A stretch of DNA of 64,000 bases. Source: Neisseriaceae bacterium JH1-16 (GTDB lineage Bacteria > Pseudomonadota > Gammaproteobacteria > Burkholderiales > Chromobacteriaceae). The stretch spans positions 1 through 64,000 of the forward strand of contig JAPDNP010000002.1 of the NCBI GenBank assembly GCA_025989215.1. The letters run 5' to 3'. A program made the translations under genes and the position numbers. Shown here piece by piece: positions 17,683-26,618 of the stretch (positions are counted from its first letter, which is position 1; every line of letters begins with the position of its first letter). The notes beneath the pieces are model-generated. The model was not told the DNA's origin and searched no databases. It saw only the letters and a program-made list of their open reading frames with translations.

Positions 17683-18528
17683 TTAACGTGGCGCGAACAG
17701 CGCCTGGAGTTCCGGGTAGCTCAAATTCGTTCTCAACGCAGCCAGATCGCCGGCATCGTGCAAGCTGCGGGCCGCGCTTTGCAGCGCCTGCGCCGCCACC
17801 AACACCGGGCCGATCGCGGTGCTGACCCGCGCCACGCCGAGTTCGCCCAGTTCGGCCAAGGTGGGCAGGCCCGGCAACGTGGCGACGTTGACCGGCGCCG
17901 GCACTGCCGCGCAGAAGCGCGCCAGCAGCGCCGGGTCGGTCAGGCCGATCGGAAACACGCCGTCGGCACCGCTCTCCAGATACAGCCGGGCTCGCGCCAG
18001 CGTCTCGTCGAAGCGCGCCTCGATTGGGCCCTCGCCGTGCAGGAACAGGTCGGTGCGGGCATTGATGAACACCGGCACGCCGGCCGCGTCAGCGGCGGCT
18101 CGGGCGGCCTGCAGCCGCTCGCGCATCTCGGCGGCGTCACGCAGACCGAAGCTGCCGTCGGCCTCGTAGTGGCCGTCCTCCAGATTGATGCCGACCGAGC
18201 CGGCGCGGATCACCGCGGCAACGGTGTCGCCGACCTCAGCCGCCGTCGCACCGAAGCCGTCCTCGATATCGGCCGTCAGCGGCACCTGGATCACCCGGGT
18301 GATGCGGGCGATGGAGGCCAACAGCTCCTCGCGCGGCAGCTCGCCGCCGTCTCGGTAGCCGAGCGACCAGGCCACCGCGGCGCTGCTGGTGGCCAGCGCG
18401 ACGAAGCCGGCCTGTTCGAACACGCGGGCGCTCAACGCGTCCCAGACATTCGGCAGCAGCAAGGGCTGCTCGGCCTGGTGCAGGCGGCGAAATGCATCGG
18501 CACGGGTGGCTTGCGTGGCATGGCTCAT
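17683..18528 (-). CDS. Isocitrate lyase/PEP mutase superfamily enzyme
   Basis: 281 residues of the ICL/PEPM TIM-barrel family: PNVWDALSARVFEQAGFVALATSS, then LTADIEDGFG (metal-binding acidic residues), GINLEDG and FINARTD. The KKCGH-type catalytic Cys loop of true lyases is absent, so this resembles the oxaloacetate-decarboxylase or phosphonomutase-like branch of unassigned substrate. It is the first gene of the minus-strand cluster and faces the MocR gene. A TTGGCCGAA motif at 17850-17858 encodes Leu-Ala-Glu on the coding strand. Confidence 0.85.
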   Translation of the reverse strand: MSHATQATRADAFRRLHQAEQPLLLPNVWDALSARVFEQAGFVALATSSAAVAWSLGYRDGGELPREELLASIARITRVIQVPLTADIEDGFGATAAEVGDTVAAVIRAGSVGINLEDGHYEADGSFGLRDAAEMRERLQAARAAADAAGVPVFINARTDLFLHGEGPIEARFDETLARARLYLESGADGVFPIGLTDPALLARFCAAVPAPVNVATLPGLPTLAELGELGVARVSTAIGPVLVAAQALQSAARSLHDAGDLAALRTNLSYPELQALFAPR

Positions 18529-18568
18529 CGGACATCTCCTTGGAAGGTCAGCACTACGTCATAGGCTT

Positions 18569-18598
18569 TCCGGCAAGATACCGGACCGATGGTATAGT
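18569..18598 (+). promoter_or_regulatory. Inverted repeat and -10 in the MocR divergent region
   Basis: TCCGG (18569-18573) and CCGGA (18581-18585) form an inverted repeat just upstream of a good -10, TATAGT (18593-18598), on the side of the MocR gene. This is the natural place for the regulator to act on itself and on the divergent enzyme cluster. No strong -35 is seen, consistent with activator dependence. Confidence 0.45.
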
Positions 18599-18632
18599 GG
18601 AGAGAGCCAAAAACCGACAAAACAACCAGGCC

Positions 18633-20075
18633 ATGACTTCACCCCACCCGGTGTCCACGCTCGACCTCGCGCTGGAGCGCGAACGCAGCGCCCAACCCTT
18701 GTACCAGCAGCTCTATCAACGGATCCGCGACGCGATACTCGCCGGGCGCCTGCCGCCCGGCACCCGCCTGCCGGCCACCCGGGTGCTGGCCGCCGACCTG
18801 GCGGTGTCCCGCGGTACGGTCGATCAGGCCTATAGCCAGCTGTTGGCCGAAGGTTTCCTGCTCAGCCGCGCCGCGGCCGGCACCGTGGTCAACCCGGCGC
18901 TGGACCCGAAGCGCTTCGGCCAACATCGCCCCCTGCATCCTGCCGCCTCGCCCGGGGCCGCTGCGGGCTCCGCCACCAGCAGCATGCCGCTGCCCTTCCA
19001 GCTCGGCCTGCCGGCGCTGGACGCGTTTCCGCGCAAGCTGTGGACGCGGCTGGCCGGACAGCGGGCCCGCTCGCTGTCGCAGGTAGCGCTGTCCTACCCG
19101 TCCCCGGTCGGCTACCTGCCGCTGCGCCAGGCCATCGCCCACCATCTGGCACTGTTTCGCGGCATCGATTGCTCGGTCGAGCAGGTATTCGTCACCAGCG
19201 GTTTTCAGGGCGGGCTGGGGCTGGCGATGCAGACCCTGTTGCGCACCGGCGATGCGGTGTGGATGGAAGACCCCGGCTATTTCCGCGCGCGCAAAGCGCT
19301 GCAGCTGAACGGGGCGACATTGCACCCGGTGCCGGTCGATCAGCACGGTCTGCGGGTGGAGGACGGCATCCGCCGCTGCCCCGATGCAAAGCTGGTCTAC
19401 TGCACCCCGTCGCACCACGCGCCGCTGGGCGTGACGCTGACGCTGCCGCGCCGGCTGGAGCTGCTGGCCTGGGCGGCGCAGCGCGGCGCCTGGATCGTCG
19501 AGGACGACTACGACGGCGAGTTCCGCTACGACGGCCCGCCTCTGCCGGCGTTGCAGAGCCTCGATAGCGCCGAGCGGGTGATCTATGTCGGCAGCTTCAG
19601 CAAGACGCTGTTTCCCGGCCTGCGCCTGGGTTATCTGGTGGTGCCGCCCGGCCTCGTCGAGCGCTTCGCCCAGGCCGCCGACCTGTTTGCGCCGTCGCCG
19701 TCGCTGCTCGACCAGGCCACCGCCGCCGACTTCCTGCAGCAGGGCCACTTCGCCCGGCACATCAAGCGGATGCGCGCGCTGTACGCCGAGCGCCGCGCCG
19801 CGCTGGTCGCCGCGCTAGAAACCGAATGCGGCGGGCGGCTGCGCATCGACCAGCACGCGGTCGGCCTGCAACTGGTCGGCTGGTTGGCCGAAGGCGAGGA
19901 CGACCAGGCCATTGCGGCCCGGCTGTGGGCACAGGGGCTGGCCGGCCAGATGCTGTCGACCTTCTGCCTGAACGGCGGCCAGCCGCCGGCGCTGCTGTTC
20001 AGCTTCGCCAATGTGCCGGTGGAACAGGCACCGGCGCTGGCGCGGCGGGTGAAAGCGGCGCTCGACGGGCTGTGA
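18633..20075 (+). CDS. MocR/PdxR-type transcriptional regulator (GntR plus aminotransferase fold)
   Basis: 480 residues. An N-terminal GntR winged helix (residues about 15-85: LYQQLYQRIRDAILAGRLPP and TRVLAADLAVSRGTVDQAY) is followed by a class I aminotransferase-like domain with a PLP-binding lysine in GSFSKTLFPGLRLGY. MocR proteins sense PLP or amino-group metabolites and often control divergent genes, here the ICL-like/CMD/EthD/RidA cluster. Start ATG 18633 is the first reasonable one. Three TTGGCCGAA copies lie within (18843, minus-strand 18915 and 19884). Confidence 0.9.
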   Translation: MTSPHPVSTLDLALERERSAQPLYQQLYQRIRDAILAGRLPPGTRLPATRVLAADLAVSRGTVDQAYSQLLAEGFLLSRAAAGTVVNPALDPKRFGQHRPLHPAASPGAAAGSATSSMPLPFQLGLPALDAFPRKLWTRLAGQRARSLSQVALSYPSPVGYLPLRQAIAHHLALFRGIDCSVEQVFVTSGFQGGLGLAMQTLLRTGDAVWMEDPGYFRARKALQLNGATLHPVPVDQHGLRVEDGIRRCPDAKLVYCTPSHHAPLGVTLTLPRRLELLAWAAQRGAWIVEDDYDGEFRYDGPPLPALQSLDSAERVIYVGSFSKTLFPGLRLGYLVVPPGLVERFAQAADLFAPSPSLLDQATAADFLQQGHFARHIKRMRALYAERRAALVAALETECGGRLRIDQHAVGLQLVGWLAEGEDDQAIAARLWAQGLAGQMLSTFCLNGGQPPALLFSFANVPVEQAPALARRVKAALDGL

Positions 20076-20109
20076 AGCTTGGCCGGACAGCGCGGCAAGG
20101 CGGCTCTGT

Positions 20110-20115
20110 TATAAT
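20110..20115 (+). promoter_or_regulatory. -10 element of hrpA
   Basis: A perfect TATAAT lies 36 nt before the hrpA start codon. The -35 is poor (GACAGC-like at about 18 nt). Confidence 0.5.
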
Positions 20116-20151
20116 CGCCGCCTCGTTATCCAACACCGCTCTTTACGCCGC

Positions 20152-23100
20152 ATGACCGCCGCCCCGCTTCTGGCCCAACTCAAGGCCGCCCTGCCCCATT
20201 GCCTGCTCCGCGACCAGCACAGCCTGCGCCGCAAACTCACCGACGCCGCCGACCGCGCCAAGCGCGGCCAGCCCGCCGACAAGCTGATCAGCGACATCGC
20301 CGCCCAGATCGAGCGCTCGCGCAGCCGAGTCGACGCGCGCCGTGCCGGCCTGCCGCGCCCGCAGTTCGACCCGGCACTGCCGGTGAACCAGAAGCTCGAC
20401 GAGCTGAAGGCGGCCATCGCCGCCAACCAGGTGACGATCATCTGCGGCGAGACCGGCTCGGGCAAGACCACGCAGATTCCGAAGCTGTGCCTGGAGCTCG
20501 GTCGCGGCGTCACCGGCCTGATCGGCCACACCCAGCCTCGCCGTCTGGCCGCGCGCTCGGTGGCGACCCGCATCGCGCAGGAGCTGCAGTCGAGCATCGG
20601 CGAGGTGGTCGGCTTCAAGGTGCGCTTCACCGACAAGACCTCGGAGCAGAGCTACATCAAGCTGATGACCGACGGCATCCTGTTGGCCGAAACCCAGACC
20701 GACCGCTTCCTCAACGCCTACGACACGATCATCATCGACGAGGCGCACGAGCGTTCGCTGAACATCGACTTCCTGCTCGGTTATCTGAAACAACTGCTGC
20801 CGCGCCGCCCGGACCTGAAGGTGATCGTCACCTCGGCCACCATCGACGCCGATCGTTTCTCCAGGCACTTCAACAATGCGCCGGTGATGGAAGTGTCCGG
20901 CCGCACCTTCCCGGTGGAGGTGCGCTACCGCCCGCTGTCCGAGCGCGATGAGGACGAGGCGGAAGTCGAGATGGAGCAAGCGGTGGTCGACGCGGTCGAC
21001 GAGCTGTCGCGCCTCGGTGGCGGCGACATGCTGGTCTTCCTGCCGGGCGAGCGCGAGATCCGTGACACTGCCGAGGCACTGCGCAAGTCCGGCCTGCGCG
21101 GCTACGAGATCCTGCCGCTGTTCGCCAGACTCTCGAACGAAGACCAACAGAAAATTTTCAAACCGTCCGGCGGGCGGCGTGTAGTGCTGTCCACCAACGT
21201 GGCCGAGACCTCGCTGACCGTGCCGGGCATCCGCTACGTGATCGACACCGGTCTGGCCCGTCTGAACCGCTACAGCCCGCGCGCCAAGGTCGAGCAATTG
21301 CAGATCGAGAAGATCTCGCAGGCGGCCGCCCGCCAGCGTGCCGGCCGCTGCGGCCGGGTCGAGGCCGGCGTCTGCGTACGCCTCTATTCCGAGGACGACT
21401 TCAACGCCCGCCCGGCATTCACCGACCCGGAAATCCTGCGCTCCAACCTGGCCGCAGTAATCCTGCGCATGGCCTCGCTGCGCCTGGGCGACGTGTCCGA
21501 ATTCCCCTTCCTGGAAGCGCCGTCGAGCCGCCTGATCGCCGACGGCTACCAGATCCTGCAGGAGCTGGGTGCGGTCACCGAGCGCAACGAGCTGACCGAG
21601 GTCGGCCGCGAGCTCGCGCGCATCCCGGTCGACCCCAAGGTTGGCCGAATGCTGCTGGCGGCGCGCGAGCACCACTGCGTGCACGAGATGCTGATCCTGG
21701 TGGCGGCACTGTCGATTCAGGACCCGCGCGAGCGGCCGTTCGAGGCGCGCGAGGCGGCCGAACGGGCGCAGGCCAAGTTCGCCGACGACAAGTCGGACTT
21801 CCTGTCCTTCATCGCGCTGTGGGACTTCTTCGACGACGCCCTGAAGCACAAGGAATCGAACCGCAAGCTGATCGACCTGTGCCACCAGCACTTCCTGTCG
21901 CACATCCGCATGCGCGAATGGCGCGAGCTGCACGGCCAACTGGCGCAGATCGCCCGCGAGATCAATCTGGTACCGAACACCGTGCCGGCCACCTTCGAAC
22001 AGATCCACAAGGCGCTGTTGACCGGTCTCGTCGGCAATATCGGCATGAAATCGCTGGAAGGCGACGAGTACCTCGGCGCGCGCGGCGGGCATTTCCATGT
22101 GTTCCCCGGCTCCGGCCTGCGCCGCGCCAAGCCGAAATGGCTGGTCGCCGCCGAGCTGACCGAGACCAGCAAGCTGTACGCGCGCTGCGTCGCCAAGATC
22201 GACCCGGAGTGGGTCGAGAAGCTGGTGCCGCACCTGGTCAAGTTCCACTACTTCGACCCGCACTGGGAAAAGGCGCGCGGCGAAGTCGTCGCCAGCGAAC
22301 GGGTCACGCTGTTCGGCCTGACCCTGGTGCCGCGCCGCCCGGTCAGCTTCGGCAAGATCGACCCCGTCGCCTCGCGCGAGCTGTTCATCCGCGGCGCGCT
22401 GGTGGCCGGCGACTACAGCAGCAATGCGCCGTTCTTCCAGCACAACCAGCGGCTGATCCGCGAGGTCGAGCAGCTGGAGCACAAGGCACGCCGCCAGGAC
22501 GTGCTGGTCGACGACGAGGTGCTGTTCGGCTTCTACGACGCGCTGATCCCGGCCGAGGTGGTCGACGCGGCGAGCTTCGAGGTATGGCGCAAGTCGGCCG
22601 AACAGGCCGAGGCCAAGCTGTTGTGGCTCAGTCGCGACTACCTGATGCAGCACGCGGCGGAAAACATCACCGAGGACCAGTTCCCGGAATGGCTGGATAC
22701 GCCGGACGGCCGGCTGCGCCTGAAGTACCGCTTCGAACCCAACCACCCGCTCGACGGCGTGACCGTCGACGTGCCGCTGCCTATCCTGAACCGGCTGGAG
22801 CCGGCGCAGTTCGAATGGCTGGTGCCGGGCATGATCCGTGACAAGCTGGCGCTGCAGATCAAGGCGCTGCCCAAGCAGATCCGCCGCACCTGCGTGCCGG
22901 TGCCCGACTTCGTCACCCGCTTCCTGTCGAGCAATCCGGACAAGAGCAAACCGATCGCCCCGCAGCTGGCGCACTTCATCCTGCGCGAGACCGGCGGCAT
23001 CAAGGTCGACCCGCTGGAGCTGGCCCGCGCCGAATTGCCGGTGCACAGCCAGTTCAATATCCGCGTGATCGACGACGGCAAGCAGGAACTGGGCATGGGC

Positions 23101-24033
23101 CGCGACTTGGTCGAGCTGCAGAAGCAGTTCGGCCAGGCGGCGCAACTGACCTTCCGCGATAGCTCGCTCGATTTCGAGCGCGACGACGTAAAGACCTGGG
23201 ACTTCGGCGAACTGCCGAAGAGCATCCAGTTCGCGCGCGGCCGCCAGCAGCTGACCGGCTACCCGGCGCTGACGCTGGAAGAGGACCGCGTGGCGATCCG
23301 CCTGTTCGACACCGAGCTGGCCGCCGAGCGCGCGATGCGCCGTGGCGTGGTGCGGCTGCTGCAGTTCCAGCTGAAGGAACAGATGAAGCAACTGGGCAAG
23401 GGCCTGCCCGGCATGACCCAGATCGGCCTGCAGCTGCGTGGCGTGGCCAATGTCGACGAGCTGCTCGCCGACGCGATCGCGGCGATCTGCGACCGCGCCT
23501 TCATCGGCGACGACGAGCAGCCGCGCAATGAGAAACAGTTCAACGACCAGAAGACCCGCGCCCGCACCCGCCTGCCGGCGGTGACGCAGGCGGTGACGAG
23601 CTATCTCAACCAGATTTCCGGCGAATACCCGGTGCTGGCTGCCAAGATCGCCAAGCACCGCCTCGGCAACGAGCTGAAGACCCAGCTCGACAACCTGGTC
23701 TACAAGGGCTTCCTGGCCGCCACCCCGTGGGAGCAGCTGCCCAATCTGCCGCGCTATATGAAGGCGATGAGCCTGCGCATGGACAAGCAGGTGGCCAACC
23801 CGCAGCGCGACGGTCAGCGCGGCGCCGAAATCCGCGACTTGTGGAAGCAGTGGGAAGCGCGCGTCGCCGAAGAGAAGGACCGCGGCGAACCGTCGGCCGA
23901 ACTGATGGCCTTCCGCTGGATGATCGAGGAATTGCGCGTCAGCCTGTTCGCTCAGGAACTGAAGACCCCGTACCCGGTGTCGCTGAAGCGGCTGCAGAAG
24001 ACTTGGAACGATTTGCCAAGAAACATGATCTAG
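20152..24033 (+). CDS. hrpA: ATP-dependent RNA helicase HrpA
   Basis: 1293 residues, the normal HrpA length. Walker A is GETGSGKTTQ (about residue 99), the DEAH box is DEAHERSLN (about 196), motif III is VTSATID, and motif VI is RQRAGRCGR. The helicase-associated and OB-fold regions and a long C-terminal DUF3418-like domain (ending near LKTPYPVSLKRLQKTWNDLP) complete the family architecture. It acts on mRNA and stalled ribosomes. Two TTGGCCGAA motifs occur (20683 as Leu-Ala-Glu, 21641 as Val-Gly-Arg frame). A very long antisense reading frame across it is a codon-bias shadow. Confidence 0.97.
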   Translation: MTAAPLLAQLKAALPHCLLRDQHSLRRKLTDAADRAKRGQPADKLISDIAAQIERSRSRVDARRAGLPRPQFDPALPVNQKLDELKAAIAANQVTIICGETGSGKTTQIPKLCLELGRGVTGLIGHTQPRRLAARSVATRIAQELQSSIGEVVGFKVRFTDKTSEQSYIKLMTDGILLAETQTDRFLNAYDTIIIDEAHERSLNIDFLLGYLKQLLPRRPDLKVIVTSATIDADRFSRHFNNAPVMEVSGRTFPVEVRYRPLSERDEDEAEVEMEQAVVDAVDELSRLGGGDMLVFLPGEREIRDTAEALRKSGLRGYEILPLFARLSNEDQQKIFKPSGGRRVVLSTNVAETSLTVPGIRYVIDTGLARLNRYSPRAKVEQLQIEKISQAAARQRAGRCGRVEAGVCVRLYSEDDFNARPAFTDPEILRSNLAAVILRMASLRLGDVSEFPFLEAPSSRLIADGYQILQELGAVTERNELTEVGRELARIPVDPKVGRMLLAAREHHCVHEMLILVAALSIQDPRERPFEAREAAERAQAKFADDKSDFLSFIALWDFFDDALKHKESNRKLIDLCHQHFLSHIRMREWRELHGQLAQIAREINLVPNTVPATFEQIHKALLTGLVGNIGMKSLEGDEYLGARGGHFHVFPGSGLRRAKPKWLVAAELTETSKLYARCVAKIDPEWVEKLVPHLVKFHYFDPHWEKARGEVVASERVTLFGLTLVPRRPVSFGKIDPVASRELFIRGALVAGDYSSNAPFFQHNQRLIREVEQLEHKARRQDVLVDDEVLFGFYDALIPAEVVDAASFEVWRKSAEQAEAKLLWLSRDYLMQHAAENITEDQFPEWLDTPDGRLRLKYRFEPNHPLDGVTVDVPLPILNRLEPAQFEWLVPGMIRDKLALQIKALPKQIRRTCVPVPDFVTRFLSSNPDKSKPIAPQLAHFILRETGGIKVDPLELARAELPVHSQFNIRVIDDGKQELGMGRDLVELQKQFGQAAQLTFRDSSLDFERDDVKTWDFGELPKSIQFARGRQQLTGYPALTLEEDRVAIRLFDTELAAERAMRRGVVRLLQFQLKEQMKQLGKGLPGMTQIGLQLRGVANVDELLADAIAAICDRAFIGDDEQPRNEKQFNDQKTRARTRLPAVTQAVTSYLNQISGEYPVLAAKIAKHRLGNELKTQLDNLVYKGFLAATPWEQLPNLPRYMKAMSLRMDKQVANPQRDGQRGAEIRDLWKQWEARVAEEKDRGEPSAELMAFRWMIEELRVSLFAQELKTPYPVSLKRLQKTWNDLPRNMI

Positions 24034-24144
24034 GTCAAAGCATGCCTTAATATTCCTACGGAATGCCAGTTGCCGGGTGAGGATTGAAGAAAACCCTCCC
24101 GCTGCTCCGCCTTATTGACACTCGCCCATGCTAAGGAGCCCCGC

Positions 24145-25185
24145 GTGCCAAACGACGACTTGCCGACCCAGGAGTCGGGCGCAACAGTACCCGCCGCCAC
24201 GCCTGCGGCCCCCTTGCCGGCGGGACCTACCCAATCGAGCGCCGCGCTGCGCCGCGCGCCCCTGCAGGCCGACAATGCGCTGCAGGCGCTGGAGCAGCAG
24301 ATACGCCGCACCGCGACGTTGCTGGAAAACCTTCACAGCGATGGCCTGGCCTTCGTCGCAGGCGTCAAGCGCGTAGCCGGCGAACTGCTCGCGCTGGCCG
24401 ACAGCCACCCGGACGGGCTGATTGCCTCGCTGCTCTTGGTGCCGTTCTCCGACTACGCGCCGGCTCACAGTGTGCACGTGGCGGCACTATGCGCGAAACT
24501 CGCACCCCGGCTCTCGCTGTCCGAGGAGGAACGCCTGTGCCTGGTCTGTGCCGCACTGACGATGAACGTGGCAATGACCAAGTTGCAGAACGTGCTGCAT
24601 CACCAGGAGCGCGCGCTGAGCGATGCGCAACTGGAACTGATGCAGGGCCATCCGATGCTGGGGGTGACCTTGCTGCGCGAGGCCGGCGTGAACGATGCGC
24701 GCTGGCTCGCCGTCGTGGCCAGCCACCACGAGGAACTGGACGGCAGCGGCTATCCGGAGCAATTGAAGAAGGACGCGATCGACCCGCTGGCACACATCCT
24801 GCACCTGGCCGACATCACCTGCGCCAAGCTGATGCCCCGCAGCTACCGCCCGGCGTTGGTGCCGTCGGTGGCGCTCGGCCAGCTGTTCCGCAACGAAGAC
24901 CTGCGCTACGACGCCCGCGTCACCACCGCCATCATCAAGGAGCTGGGCGTCTACCCGCCGGGCAGCTTCGTGCGGCTGATGAGCGGCGAGATCGCCGTGG
25001 TGGTGAAGACGCTGACGCGCGCCACCACGCCGGACGTGATCACCGTGCGCGATGCCGACGGCCAGCCCAGCCGCCCACCGATCCGCCGCGACACCACCCT
25101 GCCCCATTTCGTGATCGAGCAGGCGGTCAGCCCGAACGACGCCAATCTGCGTCCCGGTTCGCTGGCGCGGCTCTGGCCGGTGTAG
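24145..25185 (+). CDS. Degenerate HD-GYP domain protein
   Basis: 346 residues from GTG 24145, which has AAGGAG 6 nt upstream. The first 45 residues are Pro/Ala-rich. The HD-GYP scaffold is clear (HSVHVAALCAKLAPRLSLSEEE, GHPMLG and HHEELDGSGYP), but the defining HD dyad is Met-Asn (LTMNVAM, about residues 140-141) where active enzymes have LLHDIGK. The GYP part that contacts c-di-GMP phosphodiesterase partners is intact. It is therefore likely a non-catalytic c-di-GMP-linked adaptor or sensor. It follows hrpA by 110 nt. Confidence 0.82.
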   Translation: MPNDDLPTQESGATVPAATPAAPLPAGPTQSSAALRRAPLQADNALQALEQQIRRTATLLENLHSDGLAFVAGVKRVAGELLALADSHPDGLIASLLLVPFSDYAPAHSVHVAALCAKLAPRLSLSEEERLCLVCAALTMNVAMTKLQNVLHHQERALSDAQLELMQGHPMLGVTLLREAGVNDARWLAVVASHHEELDGSGYPEQLKKDAIDPLAHILHLADITCAKLMPRSYRPALVPSVALGQLFRNEDLRYDARVTTAIIKELGVYPPGSFVRLMSGEIAVVVKTLTRATTPDVITVRDADGQPSRPPIRRDTTLPHFVIEQAVSPNDANLRPGSLARLWPV

Positions 25186-25188
25186 CCC

Positions 25189-25197
25189 TTCGGCCAA
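25189..25197 (-). repeat. Uptake-like motif (intergenic)
   Basis: AAGGTTGGCCGAAGG on the minus strand, 4 nt past the stop of the HD-GYP gene. Confidence 0.6.
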
Positions 25198-25211
25198 CCT
25201 TTCCACGCGCA

Positions 25212-25239
25212 ACAGGCCTCGGCTGATACCGGGGCCTGT
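25212..25239 (+). terminator. Terminator after the HD-GYP gene
   Basis: ACAGGCC/GGCCTGT stem with further pairing inside (TCGG with CCGG) followed by CTTGTTTT. Confidence 0.65.
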
Positions 25240-25250
25240 CTTGTTTTGGC

Positions 25251-25358
25251 GCCGCTGACAAAAGCCTCACGGCGTTGTTGCGTGGCCTTGCCGTGCTCCT
25301 TGTACTGTCTGCGGCAGCACGCCTAGCCGGGATCGCCTCGCTGAGTTTTGTTAGCGGC
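25251..25358 (+). repeat. MITE-like interspersed repeat, copy 1
   Basis: 108-bp element with imperfect terminal inverted repeats GCCGCTGACAAAA and TTTTGTTAGCGGC. A 35-nt core (25296-25330) is identical to 55887-55921 in copy 2. It has no coding capacity. Its right end lies 6 nt from the stop codon of the hxlR-type gene. Confidence 0.85.
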
Positions 25359-25363
25359 TTTTA

Positions 25364-25789
25364 TTACTCACCGCCGGTTAACTCACCGGCCTCGCCATCG
25401 TAGCGTTCGCGCGATGCCCGGATCAGCGGTTGGTTGGCCGTCGCCCAGCCGGACAGCACGTCGAGCGGCCCGCACAGCGAATGCCCCAGTTCGGTCAGCG
25501 CGTACTCGACCTGCGGCGGCGTGGTCGGAAGCACCGTGCGCGACACCAAGCCGTCGCGCTCCAGATGACGCAGGGTCACCGTCAGCATCCGCTGTGAAAT
25601 ACCCTCGACGCGCCGCTTCAGCTCGTTGAAGCGGGTCGGCCCCTCGGCAAGATTGCTCACGACCAGCACGCTCCACGCATCGCCGACCCGATCGAGCACA
25701 TCGCGGATCGGGCATTTGTACTCCTGCCGGGCCCCAGGCCGGCCTCGCCCGGACTCACTAGAATGGGAGCTGCTGTCGGTTACGTCCAT
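25364..25789 (-). CDS. HxlR-family transcriptional regulator
   Basis: 141 residues from ATG 25789. The HxlR winged-helix core is clear: [39 protein letters not shown] and [14 protein letters not shown]. The Cys at the start of the helix is typical of redox-sensing members. It is divergent from an NAD(P)-binding protein gene and very probably controls it through the palindrome at 25845-25861. Its 3' end abuts a MITE-like repeat. Confidence 0.92.
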   Translation of the reverse strand: MDVTDSSSHSSESGRGRPGARQEYKCPIRDVLDRVGDAWSVLVVSNLAEGPTRFNELKRRVEGISQRMLTVTLRHLERDGLVSRTVLPTTPPQVEYALTELGHSLCGPLDVLSGWATANQPLIRASRERYDGEAGELTGGE

Positions 25790-25844
25790 GTGCCTTGCTT
25801 CCTCGAAAGTGCCTTCTTGCGCCAAAGTTCCACTTAATTATACT

Positions 25845-25861
25845 GGTTACTTTCCGTAACC
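25845..25861. promoter_or_regulatory. Probable HxlR operator
   Basis: Perfect palindrome GGTTAC-N5-GTAACC, extended by T/A on each side, lies in the divergent hxlR/NAD(P)-binding gene gap and next to TATAAC (25864-25869). This is the size and position expected of an HxlR site. Confidence 0.65.
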
Positions 25862-25910
25862 ACTATAACCGGCCCGAAGCGGCCGGCTGACGAACAAGAG
25901 GAATCCCATC

Positions 25911-26522
25911 ATGAAAATCGCCATCATCGGCGTGACCGGCCGCGCCGGCTCCCGCATCGCCGCCGAAGCTCTGCGCCGCGGCCACCACGTCACCGGCATC
26001 GTGCGTTCGCCCGAACAGGCCGAAGCGCCGACCGGCGTCACCCTGGTCAAGGCCGACGCCGCTGATCCGGCCCAGTTGGCCGAAGCGCTGCGCCGCCACG
26101 ACGCGGTGATCAGCGCCGCGCGCTTCCAGACCGTCAAGGCCGCCCCGCTGCTGGCCGCGCTGAAGGCCGCCGCCGTGCCGCGCCTCTTGGTGGTCGGCGG
26201 CGCCGCCAGCCTGGAAGTGGCCCCGGGTGCCATCCTGCTCGACAGCCCGAGCTTCCCGGCCGAGTACCGGGTCGAGGCGGAGCCTGGCAAGCAGTTCCTC
26301 GACGACCTGCGCGGCGAGACCGATGTCGACTGGACCTTCCTGTCGCCGTCGGCGCTGTTCGCGCCGGGCGAGCGCACCGGCCAGTTCCGCCTGGGCCAGA
26401 ACCAGCTGCTCAGCGACGCCCAAGGCAAGAGCCACATCTCGATGGAAGACTACGCGATCGCGATGATCGACGAACTGGAACGCCCGCAGCACAGCCGCCA
26501 GCGCTTCACCGTCGGCTACTGA
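25911..26522 (+). CDS. NAD(P)H-binding (NmrA/SDR-a type) reductase-like protein
   Basis: 203 residues. The Rossmann motif IAIIGVTGRAGSRI at the N-terminus and VVGGAASLEV and WTFLSPSALF blocks match the NAD(P)-binding atypical SDR group (YwnB/NmrA-like). GAGGAA precedes the start at good spacing. Members often respond to quinone or electrophile stress under HxlR control, which fits the divergent regulator. TTGGCCGAA at 26076-26084 encodes Leu-Ala-Glu. Confidence 0.88.
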   Translation: MKIAIIGVTGRAGSRIAAEALRRGHHVTGIVRSPEQAEAPTGVTLVKADAADPAQLAEALRRHDAVISAARFQTVKAAPLLAALKAAAVPRLLVVGGAASLEVAPGAILLDSPSFPAEYRVEAEPGKQFLDDLRGETDVDWTFLSPSALFAPGERTGQFRLGQNQLLSDAQGKSHISMEDYAIAMIDELERPQHSRQRFTVGY

Positions 26523-26532
26523 GCCAAGCGAC

Positions 26533-26557
26533 CGGGAGGCGCCTGCGCCGCCTCCCG
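26533..26557 (+). terminator. Hairpin after the NAD(P)-binding protein gene
   Basis: CGGGAGGCG/CGCCTCCCG stem, 10 nt past the stop codon. Confidence 0.6.
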
Positions 26558-26567
26558 ATAATGCAAC

Positions 26568-26595
26568 AGGGCATCGCTCAGCCGAGCGATGCCCT
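26568..26595. terminator. Second hairpin between convergent genes
   Basis: An 11-bp stem AGGGCATCGCT/AGCGATGCCCT with a 6-nt loop. It lies 23 nt past the thioesterase stop on the other strand and probably serves that gene. Confidence 0.65.
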
Positions 26596-26618
26596 TCGTC
26601 ATTGACCCTGCGCAAAAC

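Noticed and set aside
20143-23658. A 1171-residue open frame antisense to hrpA
   Set aside because: It mirrors the codon structure of hrpA in a G+C-rich genome, has low-complexity Gln/Arg/Leu/Val composition and no ribosome-binding site or family match. Similar long antisense frames over lepA, acnD, tex and the giant gene were rejected for the same reason.
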